Positions 23,341 to 35,569 of a stretch of 64,000 nt of DNA are shown piece after piece. A program made the translations under genes and the position numbers. Numbering within the stretch: position 1 is the stretch's first letter; every line of letters starts with the position of its first letter. A model generated the notes under the pieces. That model was not told the origin of the DNA, did not search any database, and saw nothing but the letters and a program-made list of their open reading frames with translations. This stretch comes from Turritopsis dohrnii (Eukaryota; Cnidaria; Hydrozoa; Anthoathecata; Oceaniidae): contig BQMF02000368.1 in NCBI GenBank assembly GCA_027922465.2, positions 186,001 to 250,000 on the forward strand, given 5' to 3'.

Positions 23341-25359
23341 TTAATTATTCCAGATAATGTTTTATGAAACTTTATGATTGGCATTACTGAATGGTGAATA
23401 GGTGATCAAATTCAACGAAAGTCAAATTTATCCCTGACGTTAATGTTTTCTGATGTTCAGTATCTGTATCTGTATTCAGTATCTGGAATGCTGGTACGTA
23501 CGACCCATACATAGTCTTTGTCAAGTGGGTTCTGAAATTTTAAGCATTCAAAAGCATCTCTGAAATAAAAGCATGTCAGAACCCCTTCATCTGTTGCTAT
23601 TGGGAGCAGATTTTTTACCAAGAGTTACCGAAAGTTTTCAGAATTCTTTCAGACAGTTCTTGGACGTTTTTCAAGCTGTTCTCTGTCTTTTAGGAGGCAG
23701 TTTTTGTTTTTTTTCAGAAAGTTTCCGTTATACCTCAGGAGAAAGTCCTCCACTTGTCATCCTTGTTTTAGACAATTCTTGGCTATTTAATAACACACGT
23801 GCAAGGATATAATAATATTGGTGAGTCCCATACCCCCAATTCAATTTTGAACCATGTTTTTGTCCAGCTATAGCCAACAATTGAATTACGTGAGAGTGTT
23901 CTCTTTACCCCAATAGAAATGAAATTCGGCAGTAAACTATCGATGGAGAGTTTTGCTAATTAGAGTAGAGTAGAATATGACAAATAACCTAATCACTACT
24001 TAAGACTGAAAAGAATTATCGTATTGTTGGACTCCTCCACTTGTTTTGACTGGCCCTGAATGCGCCTCTGCTGACATTCCATTGCTGACATTCCATTGTG
24101 ACAATATCAAGAAACTTTCAATTAGAAAGACTCAGGGATTGCTTCAGCATTTTATAAGAAATAATTAACTTATTAAAGTCCTGTTATTGCCAGTTCGAGT
24201 TCTGTTTCATCCATTATTGATATCCTTGTTATACAGATTAGTGCCCAAGCAGTGCGGTACTTGCTATAGAAATGTTATATCGGGATTCAAAAATGACTCA
24301 AACAATCTGAATTGATCAGATTGGCTGAAGTAAAATGCACAATATCAGCTTCGCAGCATCGTATCTATAAGGGGGTTCTGTTCTAACAGAACCGTCAAGG
24401 CTAAACATAAGTAATTGAATAAAAATGAAACAATTTGGGTAAAAACTTATCGAAGTTTTTTAAGTTAAATGTAAATAAGGAATTCATTTTACATTCTGAA
24501 CTACAATCCAGGGCATAAGCTAAGGGCAATATAATTCGAAACAGTTTTTTGATGGTGGTGTCCACACCCTTACAAATGTAATTGGTTGCCTCTTATAACT
24601 CGAGAAAGAGGGCATCACACTATCTGAATAACAGTCAAGAATTGTCTGAAAAAACTCGAGAACTGTTTGACAAACAAAATTGAGAACTATGACACCTCGG
24701 GGCTATCGTATCTATGCTATTTACAGGCGTATCATGTACATATTGTGTACATGATGAAATCTATATTTCCAAGTAAAAAATAAAAGTTTCATGAAGTCCA
24801 CTTTTTCAGACAATTGAATCTCCTCTCCAGCCTAATCGATATTATCAAACACACATCTTAAGTTCATTTCAAATTCATTTATAACACTTTAACCTTAAAT
24901 TCCGAGCAGCAAAAACAGCACTAAAGGTCAACAGCTAGCAAAACGTAAGCTAAAGGTTTAAATATTTCAACTCTAAGTGATGTGCTGTTGAGTAGGTCAA
25001 AATTTCAAGTAGAATGGAAGAGGTTCTTGGTCGATTGATTTGATTGGTAAATATATTTTATGCTACATAGCTTTGAATTGTATAATTGTATAAACTAGTT
25101 TAATTATTCATGGTTTTGTTAAAGCAATGGAAAGAAATACAAAAGATGAGTTGTTTAAATCATACCAAAATTAGAAGAACAACATAGCAATTAAAATCAA
25201 ACATATTTAAAACCATAAAATCAAAATAAGTGTCTTCGTAGATCAATTTTTCAGTGTAGAACGTTTGCTGCAGCTCTGGTAAAATCTTTGAATGAAATCT
25301 TTGATGAAAATGACCCACTTGCAATTTCGCACGTAACAAATCTCCTATGATGCTTATCT
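23341..25359. other. Non-coding stretch with a partial MITE copy
   Basis: No gene recognised. Positions about 23960-24065 match the 3' half of the small CAGAGGCG-ended element at 52905-53068 (shared ACTTAAGACTGAAAAGAA and CTCCACTT), but the left end is missing. Confidence 0.45.
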
Positions 25360-25795
25360 CAGGTGCAACCTTTTACCAACTTCGAAAACCCTGTGCCAAA
25401 TCCGCCTTACCCCAGAACGTATCCCGTGACGAAAAACTAAATCAAGGAACAGAGACTCAAACGAGTATCTATGTTATAGAGTTCGAGAAACTGAACAAAA
25501 CGTTGTACGGGATCGCTTCGCTATGATCAACCGTTACTTAGATATTATCGATCAACTATTCTGATGACGTCAGAGTTGCATCACCCAAAAGAAATTATCT
25601 CCCGTGAAAACAAAAAATAACTGACGTCACGCCACGTGTTTTCATGTAATTTGTGTCTTATTATGTGGCGAATCCGCATTATGACTCGGGTGGTTTTTCG
25701 CGGTCATAAGAAGAAATTGACCATAAAGTTCAACTAAATATATCATCCTCTAAAATGAATGTGCTACACACGCATGCAGATTAGTATAGTTAAGT
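25360..25795 (-). mobile_element. Old Helitron-like copy, inverted
   Basis: It contains reverse-complement versions of the array motifs, including CGGGATCGCTTCGCTATGAT and TGACGTCACGCCACGTG. It is diverged, and its 3' end is degraded. Confidence 0.65.
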
Positions 25796-26110
25796 CTAGC
25801 ATCCCAGGTAAATCGTTTTTGCCATGTCTTACTTCAAAAACAATGTGTCAAATCCACCTTTTTCGTGTGCGTACCCCGTTGTGAAAAATTGAATCACGCA
25901 ACCGCGACTGGAAAGTGTACCCATATTATGGAGCTCAAAGATCTGAGCAAAAGAATGTACGGGATCGTTTCGCTACGATAAACTGTTACTTAGATATTGT
26001 CAATCAAATATTTTGATGACGTCATAGCGGAAACGTCAGTTATCTCTATTGTTTCTCGAGATATTTGCTCAAAGACGTGGCGTTCGATTGGGAATGCAAT
26101 GCAAGAAATG
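25796..26110 (-). mobile_element. Second inverted Helitron-like copy, truncated
   Basis: On the minus strand it ends CCTGGGATGCTAG (CTAG at 25796-25799) directly against the start of the neighbouring copy, so the pair preserves the head-to-tail junction. Its 5' part beyond the GCGTTCGATTGGGAATGCAA block is missing. Confidence 0.65.
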
Positions 26111-26219
26111 GTGTGCTGTAAATACACCCTTGCCCGTATATGGAAAAGTCAAGAAAATCGAGGTTTGAGGATGAAAAAACCAGATTCGTGCAGTGTTTGA
26201 CAGGTTCAGTGGAAAGTAA

Positions 26220-28085
26220 AACTACTTACTTTTGAATTTCGCTCAAAACAAGCTGCTTGACGCCATTGGAAGTGTTGGGATATTAATTAGGATCCGAATA
26301 TAAAACTTTTATATAACCTTTGATTAGACCATAAAGCAATTTAATAACAGGTGTTAAAGCCCTCATGCAATCTTTATTGTTCTATGCTTTCTCGAGACAT
26401 TCATTATTTGGTTCTTCTACAATAACAAGATAACTTTGCATAAACAAATCAATCAGAAGCTGGACATGGCTCTTCAAATAGGAAAATTTATGATGTAGCG
26501 AATTTGTTAAAGTTGTTGGTTAGTTGTAATTTTGATGCATATCAACATAAACAATATAATTTAAGGTTTCCGTTAAAGAAGCGTTCTGTCGAAGCTACTA
26601 CCTGTTTTTAAATTTCTCTTAGAAAAGCCTGCTTGACGTCATTGGGAGTACTGGGGAGGGAACATTAATTAGAACCCGAAAATAATACTTTTACATAATC
26701 TTTGATTAAACCAAAAAACAATCTAATAACAGGTGCAAAAGGCTTTATGTAATGTTGCTCTTTGTATTCTCCAGACATTTGAGAATTTGAGACCTAAAGC
26801 ATACTTTTCCTGAGCTTTAAGTGTATGTTTCCTAGGGACTGCAACTTTGAATTTAAAGATATTGAAAAATGCTGATATTAGAGGAAGTTTTTCATAAGAG
26901 ATTGTTAATCCAAGAAAATACGATTGGGAAAACTAAACTATTCGCATTCAGTTACCATACCAATTTTAAAACAGATAATAAGTTTCAATGAATGATGAAT
27001 ACAAAATGTATACCAATCAGAAACGTAATGGAGCAATTCTTGATTTACATTGAGAATCAAAATAGAATATATTCATAGCTTATCACTTTTTGAGTTAAAA
27101 ACAGGAAAATCAAAATTGAACTTGTCAACGTAGATAAAACATATGACAAACATTTGGAACGGTAACTTGACAATTATTCTCGTCAACGTGTTGAGACAAT
27201 GTTCACATTTTGTTAGGTCCACTGCAACGGTGGTCACAAGTGTCGAACTTAGGTAAGATTGAACATTAACATCAAAATATATATGTTTGGACATTGTAGG
27301 CAAGAATGGGTAGAACATAATATGTATAATACAATTAATATTACAAGAAAGGTAGTTTGAAACATAGCAAGGAAAGTGTTGCTGGATATCTGATTGATAA
27401 TGCTTTGAAAATATCATGCTAACTTTCTAGATGATGTTATGAAATTGTGATAGCATTCTGTCTGCGGACACACAAACTTCAAATCTGCTATAAAAAAAGG
27501 TAAAGACGTTATTTTTGATCTCCTAATTCATGTATGCCATATTGACGAACGAATTGGCTTGAGTTGAAAAGAATTTTGTGTTAAAAATGGGCTGATAAAA
27601 ATAGCCCACCACAGGCCAGGTTTTGAACAGTGTGTGCATAATAAAAGGAAGTAAACTGTAAGTTGGTTGTTCAGATTTTTGTAGACTTTACCTTATTTTG
27701 TTCTTATTTGTGTGTGATAATAAAAAATAATCCGAAAGAAGTCTTCCATTTAGGAATAGAAGCTGCTATCATTTCGTAAATGTGTCTTAAAAAAGCCTGC
27801 TTGACGTCATTGGAAGCGATAGGGTGGGAATATTAATTACAACCTAGAAATAAAACTTTTGTATTATTATTGATTAGACCAAGAAATCAATTTAGTAACA
27901 GGTGAAAAAGCCTTTCGCAATGTTCATTGTTCTTTGTGTTTTCGAGACATTCATTGTCTAGTTCTTTCATAATAACAAGATAATTTTACATAAACACATT
28001 AATCAGAAGCAGGACATGGCTGTTCATATGGGGAACGTATGCAGTAGTGATAAAGTTGTTGGTAAGTTGTGATCTTGATGCATAC
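26220..28085 (+). repeat. Three diverged copies of a segment containing GCTTGACGTCATTGG
   Basis: Copies lie at about 26220-26540, 26580-26790 and 27740-28085. Shared phrases include TATTAATTA, TTTGATTAGACCA, AACAGGTG and GAGACATTCATT; the first and third also share ATAACAAGATAA and CAGGACATGGCT-like sequence. They are in the same orientation and probably record local duplication around the GPCR locus. Confidence 0.6.
26985..27425 (+). repeat. Duplicate of the GPCR 5' flank without a GPCR
   Basis: Matches the sequence upstream of the intact GPCR (about 31350-31840) through phrases such as ATATATATGTTTGG and AACATAGCAAGGAAAGT. Similarity fades just where the receptor ATG should appear. A third copy is at about 47480-47800. 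Confidence 0.6.
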
Positions 28086-28400
28086 GCAACACAACGAAAA
28101 TAATTTACGGATTTTGATGGAGAATAAAAACATATTTTACCCTTGTCTTATGTATATATTTTATTTTTCGACCACGGTTTTCCGGGATTGATACACATTT
28201 GCCGAATTTCTGTCTAAACCCTGAACTGTGACTGAGTTTCATATCTAATCTCATCTTTATGTGATTTATTGTTTCACTGATTTCATTAATTTGCAACTCA
28301 ATAACAGTCTCTTTTATACTTATTCCAATAATTAGAAGCAGTTTGTTAGATACGACAACTCGGCCACAATGCATCCATTATACAGATTCCAGAAAGATAA

Positions 28401-30488
28401 CTATAAAATTAGATCGTAGTCAAAATCGACATGGCGAGGAAGCGGTCGTGATGTTGTGGCGCAGAGGGAGGAGGCGATCGTAGTGTCGTGGGTGTCATAA
28501 CGTCGAGGAGGCGACCGAAATGTCGAGGAGGCGATCGCAATGTCGAGGAGGTGACCGAGATGTCGAGGCCGCGGTCTCAGGTTCGGGGGTTTGGGGGCTT
28601 GGTTACACTGACCATACTACAAAAATGACACCTTTCAATAAATTAGATTTGGCGAAATAGTCCAGCGAAGAAGGAACTTGGTTGTATGCTAACAACAAAA
28701 TAATTGAAAATTTAATGAAGAATTTTTTCAGTGAGTGAGTGCAGGTTTTTCGCGTCGGAAAAAAACAATAATGGTAGAAAAATCAAAACAAAGTTTTGGT
28801 AAAAAGAAACACGTGGGTGCTACTCCATGTAAAAATTTTGAGTCTTTTTTTTTATTTACTCATAGAACTAGCTAAGGTTTTTTTCTTTGAAAATATTAAG
28901 GGAAAACGTTTCCTTTTTGTATTTTTTTCTTACTATTGAAACTTTCTTGGACAGTTCTTGTATACAAAGCAAATTCTGTAGGAAACTTTATCCTTTCCCT
29001 TTTGATGAGGTAAAAAAAAGAGAGATCAGGAGAAATATTCCGTTATTTGATCTAGCAAGAAAGATAAATAGCCAGGTTTCCCAGCTAGTGTTGCTCTGAA
29101 GGGTTGTTTATTTAGTTCTTGCAATATTTTCATAAATTATTGTATTTCATATAATCCATTTTCTATTTCATTTTGACAAGCTTTGGGTGGTGTCAAGTCA
29201 AGTGTTTTTAATTTACAATGTATTTGTTGTATGTATGACTTTTTTGAATTACGGATTATATGTATAGTGTTGTCGTGAAACATGGAAAAAGATCTGATTG
29301 AAAAGACCATAAAATATTTACAAGACCGTTGGTGTGCCAAGGTATATGTTTAATTACCCATTGCGAGGGCCTGGTCGTGGTAGCTTCATTGCTGTTAAAA
29401 GTTGTCATAACCAGCGAATAGAGCAACTCTGGAAAGACTTGTTCGTGGGGTGTGCAAACATTTATCATTGTGTATTTGTCTACTTAGAGGAGAATGTATT
29501 TTTATATATATATCCAACACAATTTATTTTATCGTACTGCAATACATTTATGTGTCACGCATTAATAAATACCTTCAATTATTTTGGGAAGGTTGGGATA
29601 ACCACCCTTTATCAACCGAAAAAAATAGAACTCCAATTCAAATGTGGTTGCTATCACCAGTAGCATTTTTGGTAGTGTTTCACTTGTTTTAAATAAAGTT
29701 GATTCTATTTTTCTCAGCTGTGTCTTTTTTTCTGAGATTCTAGTGAATTTTTCAGCCTTGATACTTTAGAACTTCTCTTTTCAAATTTAATCAAAAGGCC
29801 AGAAGAGCTGGGAATGTGGCTGAATATATTTTTCATTACTAAAAACTGCATTTACATGTTGTTATTTTTTGCTGCTCAGAAACACCATAATTTATAAACT
29901 GCATGTAAAAGACGCTTTGAGGGTTTCAATAACTCCTGTTAAAAGTTGTTTTTAGATAAACTTTAATCTTTTCTTGAATCAACATTTTTAAGAAAATAAA
30001 ATATTAAGAGTTTTTATGAAAGATTTTACAGGAAAAAACGGAAACTATGCTTCAATAGAAGTTACTGGGCTATTATGAAAGAAGTTTTTCATGAAATTTT
30101 CTTAGATATTGAGTGACAAAATTTGCAGTTCTGTTAACGAGATTATTTTGTATTATATGAAAGAAAGCACTGCCTCTGTTACATTACAGTGGTTATTGTG
30201 TTTCCCATCAGTAATTAAAATGAGGGCTGCTGTTGAAATACTTTTATAATTAACAAAATACAAGTATTTCTCTGGGAAATTAACATCGTTCATCTGATAT
30301 CCATCGCCCAACATTGCGATCGCCTCCTCGACATTCGGCCTCCTCGACATTTCGGTCGCCTCCTCGACATTATGACACCACGACACTACGATCGCCTCCT
30401 CGATATTACGATCGCCTCGTCCCTCTGCGCCTCAACATCACGACCGCTTCCTCGCCGTGTCGATTTTGACTACGATCTAACTTTATAG
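28401..30488. mobile_element. Foldback-type element, 2,088 bp, with minisatellite-bearing inverted ends
   Basis: Left end CTATAAAATTAGATCGTAG and right end its inverse (CTACGATCTAACTTTATAG) are flanked by ATAA at 28397-28400 and 30489-30492. The arms (about 28401-28580 and 30310-30488) share CGAGGAAGCGGTCGTGATG and then several repeats of the type TCGAGGAGGCGATCGCAATG, much more GC-rich than the surroundings. The interior (28.6-30.3 kb) has no gene that I can recognise. The superfamily is uncertain. Confidence 0.7.
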
Positions 30489-30601
30489 ATAACTATCAGC
30501 ACTATATAATATGTTATATCACTTATATTAGAGGACCTCTTCAGTACAGGATCATTAATATTCTAGAAATTACGATAGGTAAAACAAAACCATAACCATC
30601 T

Positions 30602-31309
30602 TCTTATTACTCTAATCCGCGAGTGTTTGACACATGTTCATTGTAGAAAGTGATATATTTAATTAGACTTGACGGTCAAGTTCTTCATGCAGTGTGTATC
30701 AAAATATCGAATAGAAACATTTCAACTGCATATAATTCAGCAAATTGTTATTCGAGGAGGATAATTTTTAAATTACCAGAATGACTGTTTTTCTACTTTT
30801 CCAATGATATAGATTTGATCAAAAATGAAAAAGCAGAAGAAGGGAAAATCGAAAAACGAAGTTTGGAAACAGCTCATTATATTTCATTACATATTTCATC
30901 ATATTTCACGATTAGTACACAAGAGCACCGGGCATGACGTCATTATTTCATCATCACAGGGGAACCATTGCATTGAATCTGTTTTTGGTGAAATATCTTG
31001 AGAAACAATAACGATCACTGACTTTCTCTTGAGGTCCGCAATACCGGCAATGAGATGACGAAATATTTGGGCCTAATTTTTTAAAACATGCGGCTGTGAT
31101 GTCATCAATATTTTTGATCGATGATATCTACGTAATAGTTGTTTACAGTTGGACCAAACTTTTTTTTAAGTTTTCAGAGCTATATAAGATGAATACACTT
31201 TCCGTCCGTAATTCCATGATTTTATTTTTCGAAACCTATTTTTGGCAGGATATTTGCGCCCATTTAAAACAATTAAGACCCGCAAAGAAACATTTACGCG
31301 AGATACTAG
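30602..31309 (+). mobile_element. Old Helitron-like copy, 708 bp
   Basis: It starts TCTTATTACTCTAATCCGCG and ends ACGCGAGATACTAG (CTAG at 31306-31309). About 150 bp unlike the array units is inserted after the 5' fifth. The small open frame at 31096-31356 is a by-product. Confidence 0.7.
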
Positions 31310-31349
31310 TTCATTTACAAACAACTACCACTGACCTAGAAAAAAAAAT

Positions 31350-31877
31350 TCAATGAATAATAAATGAATATGTCAATCACAAATATAATGGCGCAATTCG
31401 CGATTTACATTCAGAATCAAAATTGAATTTCCTGCCATATTCAGTTTTTTTCTAATTTATAAAAAACAGATTGAAAGTAGAGAAACAGGAAAATTAAAAT
31501 TGAAAATACGAACGCAGAAAAAACACATGACAAACATTTGCAACTGTAACCTTGACAACCATACTCGTCAACATAGCTGAGAAAGGTCCTTCCGATATGT
31601 TCACATTTTGTTAGGTCTATTGGATAAATGGCCTATTTGGGAAAAGGCCATTTATCCAATTGAAGTTGATAAAAGTTAAGAATTAACATTTAAATATATA
31701 TGTTTGGCTATTGTGGACATTATACAATATATATGATACAATTACAAGTACAAGATAGATAGTGAAGAACATAGCAAGGAAAGTTTAGCTGCATATCTGA
31801 TGGGTGTTGCTCTAAAATTATCGTATTAACTTTCTAAATGACGTTATGCAATAAAAATTCTGTTTAGATAGCGCAGC
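31350..31877 (+). repeat. GPCR 5' flank, repeated elsewhere in the window
   Basis: Related copies lie at 26985-27425 and 47480-47800 in the same orientation. A short palindrome (AAATGGCCTATTTGGGAAA next to its inverse, about 31625-31660) is specific to this copy. Confidence 0.55.
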
Positions 31878-32741
31878 ATGAACGGATCTAACGATATCAT
31901 TGCTGATGGTGATACTCGGCCTAATGTTGCCTCATATATAGTTTACAATGTTATCCAAGCGTTTGTAATATTGCTACATGGCCTTGGCATTCATTGCCTA
32001 GTGGCTCAAAAGAAAAGAGAAGACAGCCAGAGGATTTTATTAATCAACTTGAGCATTAGTGAAATATTGATTACTCTATCGTCCACTTTGCTCATCATTC
32101 CGGTGATATCAACATGGAAACCAGATCAAGTATTTTACGACGGCCTACATAGCACTGTGTTTGTTGTGGTTCTTGCGTTCTATTTCATAATGTTTTCAAT
32201 AACACTTGATCGTTTACTATGTATTTCATTTACATTGCAATACAAGCAGCACGTGGATGGACGCTGTACAATTAAAGTGATGTCTATGACATGGTTTCTT
32301 GTGGTTACAGGCATCATCGGTAATTATTTTTTTGATCCACAATTTCATGTCAGATTCATGGCATGGCATGGTTACACAGTCCTTAATTCTGTTTTCGTGT
32401 CTTTTGCATTGGTAACATACCTAGTTATTGCCCTGAAAATTTTTGCAAGCCAAGTGAAATTTGGGTACAAGACGAAGAAACTGAGGAAACAGTATATTGT
32501 TCCTTCCATTATTATTTTGACATTTGTTTTACTAAATGCTATACCAAACGTTGTCATGGTTTTGCTGAAACTGCGTCAAGATCAAATTCCATTCGAGATG
32601 AACATGCTGTGGTCGTTTAGTTGTATGTCAGATTCATTTATTTATCTATTTGGACATTCACCAACACGGAAAATCCTTATTTCTTTATTCAAACTTCGTA
32701 TTCCCTGCCAAAGTACACTGGTTGAGATTGAAAGATCTTGA
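31878..32741 (+). CDS. Orphan rhodopsin-type GPCR, 287 aa, single exon
   Basis: A plasma-membrane seven-helix receptor. Approximate helices begin at residues 20 (VASYIVYNVIQAFV), 50 (INLSISEILITL), 82 (VVVLAFYFIMF), 130, 163 (YTVLNSVFVSFAL), 200 (YIVPSIIILTFVLL) and 236. The N terminus has a possible glycosylation site (NGS). TM3 ends LDRLLCI rather than DRY. TM7 reads SDSFIYLFGHSPTRKIL with no NPxxY. No cysteine lies just before TM3 or in the second extracellular loop, so the usual class A disulfide seems absent. The ATG at 31878 is favoured because the frame opens there and the paralogue aligns from the same point. The length is short for the class because N- and C-tails are minimal. The ligand is unknown; the closest sequence in the window is the frameshifted copy at 22425. 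Confidence 0.85.
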   Translation: MNGSNDIIADGDTRPNVASYIVYNVIQAFVILLHGLGIHCLVAQKKREDSQRILLINLSISEILITLSSTLLIIPVISTWKPDQVFYDGLHSTVFVVVLAFYFIMFSITLDRLLCISFTLQYKQHVDGRCTIKVMSMTWFLVVTGIIGNYFFDPQFHVRFMAWHGYTVLNSVFVSFALVTYLVIALKIFASQVKFGYKTKKLRKQYIVPSIIILTFVLLNAIPNVVMVLLKLRQDQIPFEMNMLWSFSCMSDSFIYLFGHSPTRKILISLFKLRIPCQSTLVEIERS

Positions 32742-33655
32742 TGAAATGATTTGGTACATAATATCTGACATTGTATGACCTGTTAATTGACTGTTTCACA
32801 GAATATTCTTTTTATGGAGTTTCTGATAATCTAAATTTCTTTATAAATAACTATTGGGTTTGGAAATTTTATTTATCTAGATATATGATTTACTGTTCTA
32901 AATGTTTGGATAAAACCTATTTTTTTTTAATATTAGTCTTTCATGGGAAAATATTATGTTGTTTAAACCCGTTAGAGTTTTGTTGCGAGCGATATTATTT
33001 TTAGTTAACTTGACAGATCGCGTGGACAACCCATCTATAGCAATAATCGAATGGATTCTTAGTGTAGATTTTTATGCAATGCTTTTTTCCTATTACGCTC
33101 AAGGTTTGCTTATAACAAACTCAATATCCTGAAACATGGATTGCATGTAAAAAGGTAGATTTGCGTTTAATTTGAACGACAGGCTACAATAACAGTTTTA
33201 GCCCATCCAGTATCAGTGATATCAAAAATTTAAATTTTCTCTCTGGCAAAGATTCCATACAACAGTTGCTGCTAAGATGTTTGGATATAAATCGCTATCT
33301 TTTAAAGATTATCGTTGTTAAAACGGAAGTTTTAGCATATTGAAATAACAATTTCTAATCAAAACGACTACAGGCACTGATAGCGTTCAGTACCCATTGC
33401 AAGAACCCACAAAGAATCTGTTACTTATTCAATTCATAGTGACATATTTTCAATTTCGACTATTGAAAATTCCTATGAAATTTTTATTTATACATTCGAA
33501 AGCATACGTCACCTTGCAGACGCTTAACAACACTAAAGAAAGAACAAAATCGGATGGACATTCCTTTAAAACTACAGATAACCTGTATACTCAAATGCAG
33601 CAACCACTGTTTCCATGACTTATCAAAAATGCGTTTTACAAACATTTGATGACTT
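32742..33655. other. Non-coding stretch
   Basis: AT-rich, with no gene or repeat recognised beyond short open frames without family features. Confidence 0.4.
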
Positions 33656-34934
33656 TTTACTTTATTTTTTATTTTATTTTATTTTCTAAAATATTTATAG
33701 AGGATTGTCGTTTCAGTATATACATATATCTACAATGTAAAACAACTGCTTTCCAAACAAGTCCTGTTTGAGAAAAAAGAGAAAATTAATAACCAGAAAA
33801 AGGTGAAAGATTCGAAGAGATTGATGAGAGCACGGAATTAACATGATGCGAAATTACGTCTCGATTGCCAAAAAAATTGAAATTACCGAATATATAAAAA
33901 ATCGTAAAATCACAGTAAAAATAATAAAACAATAATACAATAAAAAATTAATTTTAGTGCAGTTCTGAAAAATGATCGAGGAAGGTGTGAGAATACCAAA
34001 TAAAGTCAAATGGCATTTTTCTGAACTACACCAAAGACAATTTAAAAATTTAAAATCATTTCATCTTTTTAAAAATATTTGCTCGTTGTTTTCAGCGCAG
34101 ATATCTCTTGGTAAACCATTGTAGATAATCGCACCTTGATAGAAGAATCCATTTTGGGCTTTTTTAGTTTTTGCTCTTGGGATTCTTATGGTATGTTTGT
34201 TGTTTCTTGTTGACTGTGAATGCTGCATCAACTCGAAGTAATTTTCCAAGGGTGATGGTAATTTCGTTGTAACTGATTTCCGTACTATTTGACATGCATG
34301 ACGTTTAATCAATGTCAATATTGGAGTGAGGGTCACATTTTCGTTTCGGTTTCCAGTAGTTATCACAACAGCACGTTCATGTACTCGATCTAGTTTACTG
34401 GTTGACGTTTTCGATAGATTTAGATTTACAGTACCACAATACGTGAGTACTGGAACAACGATGCTTGTGTAGAGTGTTTTTGCCGCCTCTGCTATCAAGT
34501 GTTGACGCACCTTGATAGAAGTCGTAATCTGGAACTCAGTTTTTTGTATTTTGAGTTAAAATCTTCGGTAAGATTTAGTGTTGGATCGATATGGACTCCA
34601 AGGTATTTGTAGGATGTTGTTTGATGGAGACTGGATTCGTTAATCTTTACGTTTAGCGGTGCTGCTTTCTTGACACGAGCTGAGGTTCCAAAAATCATTG
34701 TTTCTGTTTTGCCTTTTTTTAGATTTAAAGACAAGTCATTTTTGTGCAACCAATTGTGAATTTCACGAGCTGAGGTTCCAAAAATCATTGTTTCTGTTTT
34801 GCCTTTTTTTAGATTTAAAGACAAGTCATTTTTGTGCAACCAATTGTGAATTTCAGGAACGTCAGTGTTTAACAGTTCTTGCATCTATTCAGAATCTTTT
34901 CCACTGACGTATAAGACGGTGTCGTCAGCATAAT
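33656..34934 (-). pseudogene. CR1/Jockey-like LINE reverse transcriptase, C-terminal part, broken
   Basis: On the minus strand the catalytic YADDTVLY box is readable near 34906-34931, preceded by CNIIN. A TAG follows shortly after, then the frame LNTDVPEIHNWLHKNDLSLN. A 90-bp segment is duplicated in tandem (34765-34854 and 34675-34764), repeating 30 residues without changing frame. The thumb-like region (YKYLGVHIDPTLN) and the C-terminal region (LYTSIVVPVLTYCGTVNL, RVHERAVVITTG) follow, with a frameshift near 34500. An A-rich 3' tail with AAAAT-type repeats lies at about 33660-33700. It is one piece of the element whose N-terminal part is at 35570-36100. Confidence 0.8.
34675..34854. repeat. 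90-bp tandem duplication inside the LINE
   Basis: Two adjacent copies at 34675-34764 and 34765-34854 appear identical by eye. They encode the same 30 residues of reverse transcriptase. Confidence 0.9.
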
Positions 34935-34949
34935 TTATGATATTGCAAT

Positions 34950-35345
34950 GGCTTGATTAAGCTTCAGTTAACACGAACTCAAATCTCGTGTTTGAAATCG
35001 ATAGAGGACCGTGCCTCGCGAATAATTTATAAGGAATGCAAAACCAAGAAAGTTCCTTCTGGTGATTCATCGACGAAATTCGAAAGCCTGTAAAATGGTG
35101 TACAAGTGTTTGAGTGGTGATGTATGTAGTCCAATGAAAAACTACTTTGAACTAAATAAACATAACCTACGAACAAGAAATCAGAACTCACTCTTGAAAT
35201 TACCGAAACTCAAGCTGGAGTTAGGTAGACAAACATTCCTCTATTCTGGGGCGAAATTGTATAACGATCTTCCGATTTCTTTAAGAAAGGAAGGTGATTT
35301 TATTTGTTTTAAGAGAGCTCTGAAGTCTCACAATTTCTAATTATT
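34950..35345 (+). pseudogene. LINE ORF2 C-terminal fragment, opposite strand
   Basis: The translation shows RASRIIYKECK, then after a frameshift KMVYKCLSGDVCSPMKNYFE, NSLLKLPKLKLELGRQTFLY and SGAKLYNDLP, ending at a stop near 35340. These are conserved features of the CR1-like ORF2 C terminus. It is 5' truncated and inserted into the minus-strand LINE between its GVPQGSILGP and YADD regions. The rest of the insert to about 35680 is probably its 3' untranslated region. Confidence 0.75.
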
Positions 35346-35569
35346 TCATTATTTTTAATTGGTTTGTTTTCGTGGTGCATTTCATGTGATTCATATTCAG
35401 GAAATGTCACTGAAATTACATTTAGATCTTCCTAGTGATTTATGGAAGGTAGTAGATTTTTTCTTTTTCTAGCGAGCTTTTGTTTGTGGCTTTTACGACA
35501 TTTTTCGTTTGCTTCTTTTCAGATATCTCTCCAATCCCCCATTTATATTAACTTTATTTCACATTTATC

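Noticed and set aside
23573..23812. 79-codon plus-strand frame after the frameshifted GPCR
   Set aside because: No recognisable domain, helix pattern or repeat; likely chance.
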